Assembly (NCBI GenBank): GCA_027118455.1
Contig: JAJAYZ010000041.1
Location: 1-64,000, forward strand
DNA length: 64,000 nt
Direction: 5' to 3'
DNA from: Actinomycetes bacterium
Lineage (GTDB): Bacteria > Actinomycetota > Actinomycetes > JAHEKZ01
Positions 61,318-64,000 of the stretch are shown in pieces. Below the pieces are notes generated by a model that searched no databases, had not been told where the DNA came from, and saw only the letters and a list, made by a program, of their open reading frames with translations. Position 1 is the stretch's first letter, and the number at the start of each line of letters is the position of its first letter. Made by a program: the position numbers and the translations under genes.

Positions 61318-63975
61318 GTGGCCGTCACCTACCCCGAGGCGTGGGAGGCCGACGTCGTGCTGCGCGACGGTGGCACCTGCCACCTGAGGCCGATCAGACC
61401 CGACGATGCTGCTGGCCTCATCACCTTCCACTCGCGCCTTTCGGCAACAACGGTCTACTACCGGTTCTTCGCTCCCTACCCGCGGCTGTCCGATCGTGAC
61501 GTCGAGCGCTTCACCCACGTCGACTACCGCGACCGTGTCGCGCTCGTTGCCACGATCGGTGACGCGATCATCGGCGTCGTCCGGTACGACCGGGTTGGCG
61601 ACGCCGAGGCTGAGGTGGCCTTCGTCATCGAGGACGAGCACCAGGGACGTGGACTTGGCACGATCTTCCTCGAGCACATCGCCCAGGCCGCGCGCGAATG
61701 TGGGATCCGCCGCTTTGTGGCCGAGGTCCTTCCGGAGAACGCCCGGATGCTCGAGGTCTTCGCACACGCCGGGTACACCGCGCAGACGGCACGCGACGAA
61801 GGCTTCATCGCACTCTCGTTCGACATCACACCAACGGCATCGTCGCTGGCAGTCACCCATGCCCGCGAGCAGCGCTCGGAGGCCAACTCGGTAGCGCGCC
61901 TCGTCCGTCCACGATCGGTGGCGGTGGTCGGTGCCAGCCGTGATCCGATGTCGATCGGCTACGCCGTCGCTCGGCACGTCGTCGATGGTGGCTTCGCCGG
62001 GCCGGTGGTCGCCGTCAACCCGAACGCGGGCGGCGAAGTGGCCGGGTTGCCGTGCTACCCGACGCTGCGGGCGGCTCCTGGCCCGATCGACCTCGCGATC
62101 GTGGCGACCCCGGCCTCAGCGGTGGCCGACATCGTCCAGGATGCTGCTGCCGCTGGGGTGCACAGCCTGGTGGTGGTCTCGTCCGGCTTTGGTGAGAGCG
62201 GCCAGGAGGGTTGGGCAGCGCAGCAGTCGTTGATGCGTACTGCGCGCGCTTCGGGTCTTCGGGTCCTCGGCCCGAATGCTCTTGGCTTCATCAACACCGC
62301 TGACGACGTCCACCTGAACGCATCGCTGTCGCCGCACGTACCTCCGCGTGGACCAATCGGGTTCTTCGCTCAGTCGGGAGCGCCAGGGGCTGCCCTGCTG
62401 GAGGCAGCAAGCAAGCGTGACTTGGGAATCTCCACGTTCGTCTCGGCCGGCAACCGCGCTGACATCAGTGGCAACGACTTGCTGCAGTACTGGGAGGATG
62501 ACGATGCCACCCAACTGGTCATGCTCTACCTGGAGTCGATCGGTAACCCGCGCAAGTTCAGTCGGATCGCCAGGAGGCTCGGCGTTCGCAAGCCGATCGT
62601 GGCGGTGAAGACGGGCCGCTCGACCCAGGGAGCACCCTTGGGCCACGCCGTTCGCACGTCTGGGCTGCGCGCGGAGGCCGTCGAGCAGATGTTCACTCAG
62701 TCTGGAGTCATCCGCACTGAGACGGTCTCGGAGATGTACGACGTCGCGCAGCTGCTGATCACCCAACCGCTGCCGAAGGGCAACCGCGTCCTTGCGATGA
62801 GCAACTCCGATGCCATGACCTTGATGGCTGCCGATGCGGTGGCCGGTGCGGGACTGGGGTGGGTCGACCCACCAATCGTCTTCGGGCCGCGCTCGACCCC
62901 TGAGGAGTTCGAGCGCGCACTTGCTGCGGCAGCCGACGACCCCGCAGTTGATGCCATCCTCACCATGTATGTGCCCGGTCTGCACGACACCGGCGCCCGT
63001 TCGGCCGCAGCCGTTCTGCGGGTGGCCGCGCGCGCCAACACCCCGATCCTCGGGGTGATGTTCGCCGTGGAGGGGACGCATCGGCTGCTCGACGACTTGG
63101 CCGCAGGGCGCCCACAGGTTGGTTCGGTCCCGACCTACCCGGCAGTGGAGGACGCGGTGCGGGCGCTCGCCGCTGTTCATCGCCACGTGCTCTGGCGCCG
63201 GCACGCCAGCGACACCCCCGTCGTGCCCGATGGCATTGACGTTGAGAGCGCGCGTGCCCAGGTGAGTGGTTGGCTGCCCGCCGCCGCCGAGCAGCGCACG
63301 CTCACCGACTCGGAGGCAACCACGCTGCTCGCACATTACGGCGTAAAGCTGTGGCCGCGTCGCACCGCGCGGAACGCCGACGAGGCAGCCCTAGCCGCGT
63401 CAGAGCTCGGGTACCCGGTGGTCCTGAAGACAGTCGACACCTATCTTCGGCTGCGCAGTGACCTCGGCGGTGTCTTCTTCGATATCGCCGACGATGGCGA
63501 GCTGCGCCACCAGTTCGCTGCCCGCCTCGCGGACCTGGAGCGGCTGGACTACGACCGCCTGGTCGTGCAGCGGCAGGCCGACGCTGGTGTGTCAGTGGTC
63601 ATCGAGACCGTTGAAGACCCACTCTTCGGGCCGGTGGTGACCTTTGGGCTCAGCGGGGTGGCGTACGACGTGATGGGCGACCGCGCATACGCGGTGCCAC
63701 CGTTGACGGTCCACGATGTGCACGAGTTGCTCGACCGGCCACGCGCAGCTGGACTTCTGCGGCAGACGCGGTCTGGGCACGCCGTTGACCGTGAGTTGCT
63801 CGGTCACCTGGTGGCCCGGGTGGCCAGCCTCGCCGATGACCTGCCCGAGGTGGCTCACCTCGTGCTTCGGCCCGTTGTCGCCTCCGAAGGGGGGCTCGCC
63901 GTCCTGGGTGCGGCCATCACCTTGCGCCACCCACGGAGTCGGACCGATCTGCCGGCCAGGCGGCTTCTCGGCTGA
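61318..63975 (+). CDS. GNAT acetyltransferase/acyl-CoA synthetase (ADP-forming type) fusion
   Basis: An 885-residue two-part protein. Residues 1 to about 170 are a GNAT domain (HLRPIRPDDAAGLITFHSRL, FVIEDEHQGRGLGTIFLEHI and RFVAEVLPENARMLEVFAHA). From about residue 195 comes a CoA-binding Rossmann domain (SVAVVGASRDPMSIGYAV), succinyl-CoA ligase-like domains and an ATP-grasp region (GYPVVLKTVDTYLRLRSDLGG). Relatives (Pat/PatA type) acetylate lysines of acyl-CoA synthetases and control acetate and propionate metabolism. A cyclic AMP domain such as in mycobacterial Pat is not seen. Start GTG 61318. Confidence 0.9.
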   Translation: MAVTYPEAWEADVVLRDGGTCHLRPIRPDDAAGLITFHSRLSATTVYYRFFAPYPRLSDRDVERFTHVDYRDRVALVATIGDAIIGVVRYDRVGDAEAEVAFVIEDEHQGRGLGTIFLEHIAQAARECGIRRFVAEVLPENARMLEVFAHAGYTAQTARDEGFIALSFDITPTASSLAVTHAREQRSEANSVARLVRPRSVAVVGASRDPMSIGYAVARHVVDGGFAGPVVAVNPNAGGEVAGLPCYPTLRAAPGPIDLAIVATPASAVADIVQDAAAAGVHSLVVVSSGFGESGQEGWAAQQSLMRTARASGLRVLGPNALGFINTADDVHLNASLSPHVPPRGPIGFFAQSGAPGAALLEAASKRDLGISTFVSAGNRADISGNDLLQYWEDDDATQLVMLYLESIGNPRKFSRIARRLGVRKPIVAVKTGRSTQGAPLGHAVRTSGLRAEAVEQMFTQSGVIRTETVSEMYDVAQLLITQPLPKGNRVLAMSNSDAMTLMAADAVAGAGLGWVDPPIVFGPRSTPEEFERALAAAADDPAVDAILTMYVPGLHDTGARSAAAVLRVAARANTPILGVMFAVEGTHRLLDDLAAGRPQVGSVPTYPAVEDAVRALAAVHRHVLWRRHASDTPVVPDGIDVESARAQVSGWLPAAAEQRTLTDSEATTLLAHYGVKLWPRRTARNADEAALAASELGYPVVLKTVDTYLRLRSDLGGVFFDIADDGELRHQFAARLADLERLDYDRLVVQRQADAGVSVVIETVEDPLFGPVVTFGLSGVAYDVMGDRAYAVPPLTVHDVHELLDRPRAAGLLRQTRSGHAVDRELLGHLVARVASLADDLPEVAHLVLRPVVASEGGLAVLGAAITLRHPRSRTDLPARRLLG

Positions 63976-64000
63976 CCCCGGTGGGTCGGTCGGTGGCCGG

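Noticed and set aside
62116-63336. 406-residue minus-strand frame in the acyl-CoA synthetase fusion
   Set aside because: Shadow of a strong plus-strand gene with complete motifs.

Overview
The window is high-GC DNA with short intergenic gaps, many ATGA/GTGA/TGATG start-stop overlaps and frequent GTG starts. The gene content is actinobacterial: a principal sigma factor with a long Lys/Ala-rich N-terminus, ParE/ParC-type topoisomerase IV, and members of DUF4192, DUF7455, DUF2510, LpqH-like and LppX/LprG-like lipoprotein families, plus an F420-type LLM oxidoreductase. The genus cannot be fixed from this window. No rRNA, tRNA, CRISPR array, integrase, transposase or prophage gene was seen. The first ~118 bases are runs of C and G that look like a contig-edge artefact.

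Layout. 0.2-11 kb: small-molecule metabolism: an acyl-CoA ligase coupled to a citrate-synthase-fold citryl-CoA lyase-like protein, an LLM oxidoreductase, VOC proteins, ArfB-type ribosome rescue, an agmatinase-family ureohydrolase, two methyltransferases and a zinc alcohol dehydrogenase. 11-19 kb: a frameshifted PAS-PucR regulator, a molybdopterin oxidoreductase with its cytochrome b partner, DUF4192, a winged helix protein, a PKD-domain protein, a universal stress protein and the principal sigma factor. 19-27 kb: a two-gene oxygenase cassette (Fe(II)/2OG enzyme plus HD-domain protein), remnants of an SRPBCC gene and an MFS gene, a multicopper oxidase-cupredoxin operon, an LpqH-like lipoprotein and homocysteine methyltransferase. 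27-33 kb: a PhoB-winged-helix/NB-ARC regulator, a TM2 protein, an amino-acid permease and a bifunctional formiminotransferase-cyclodeaminase.

33-41 kb is dense in broken genes: an alpha/beta hydrolase, a membrane protein with an in-frame TAG, a methyltransferase remnant, a membrane protein whose frameshift falls in a 20-bp hairpin, and an aldehyde dehydrogenase with an internal deletion plus a TAG. Intact genes among them include a 1-Cys peroxiredoxin and an N5-(carboxyethyl)ornithine synthase-like dehydrogenase. 41-52 kb holds a lipoprotein phosphodiesterase, a glycosylation block (DUF2064, GT2, polytopic membrane protein), MTA phosphorylase with two membrane proteins, a tightly overlapping operon of acyl-CoA dehydrogenase, signal-less PhnD-like binding protein and radical SAM protein, and an epimerase with a Cys/His-rich insertion. 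52-64 kb is core-like: amidase, lipoprotein, DUF7455, parE, carbonic anhydrase, thioredoxin-like protein, sucrase/ferredoxin-like protein, parC and a GNAT/acyl-CoA synthetase fusion.

The leading candidate for an undescribed system is the acyl-CoA dehydrogenase/PhnD-like/radical SAM operon at 47.8-50.7 kb. Next are the TmpA/TmpB-like oxygenase pair at 20.7-22.5 kb, whose HD partner appears to lack the Tyr/Glu substrate motif of PhnZ, and the ligase/citryl-CoA lyase-like couple at 0.2-2.5 kb. Nine or more broken genes in 64 kb mean either real local decay or indel errors in the consensus; read-level data would separate these.
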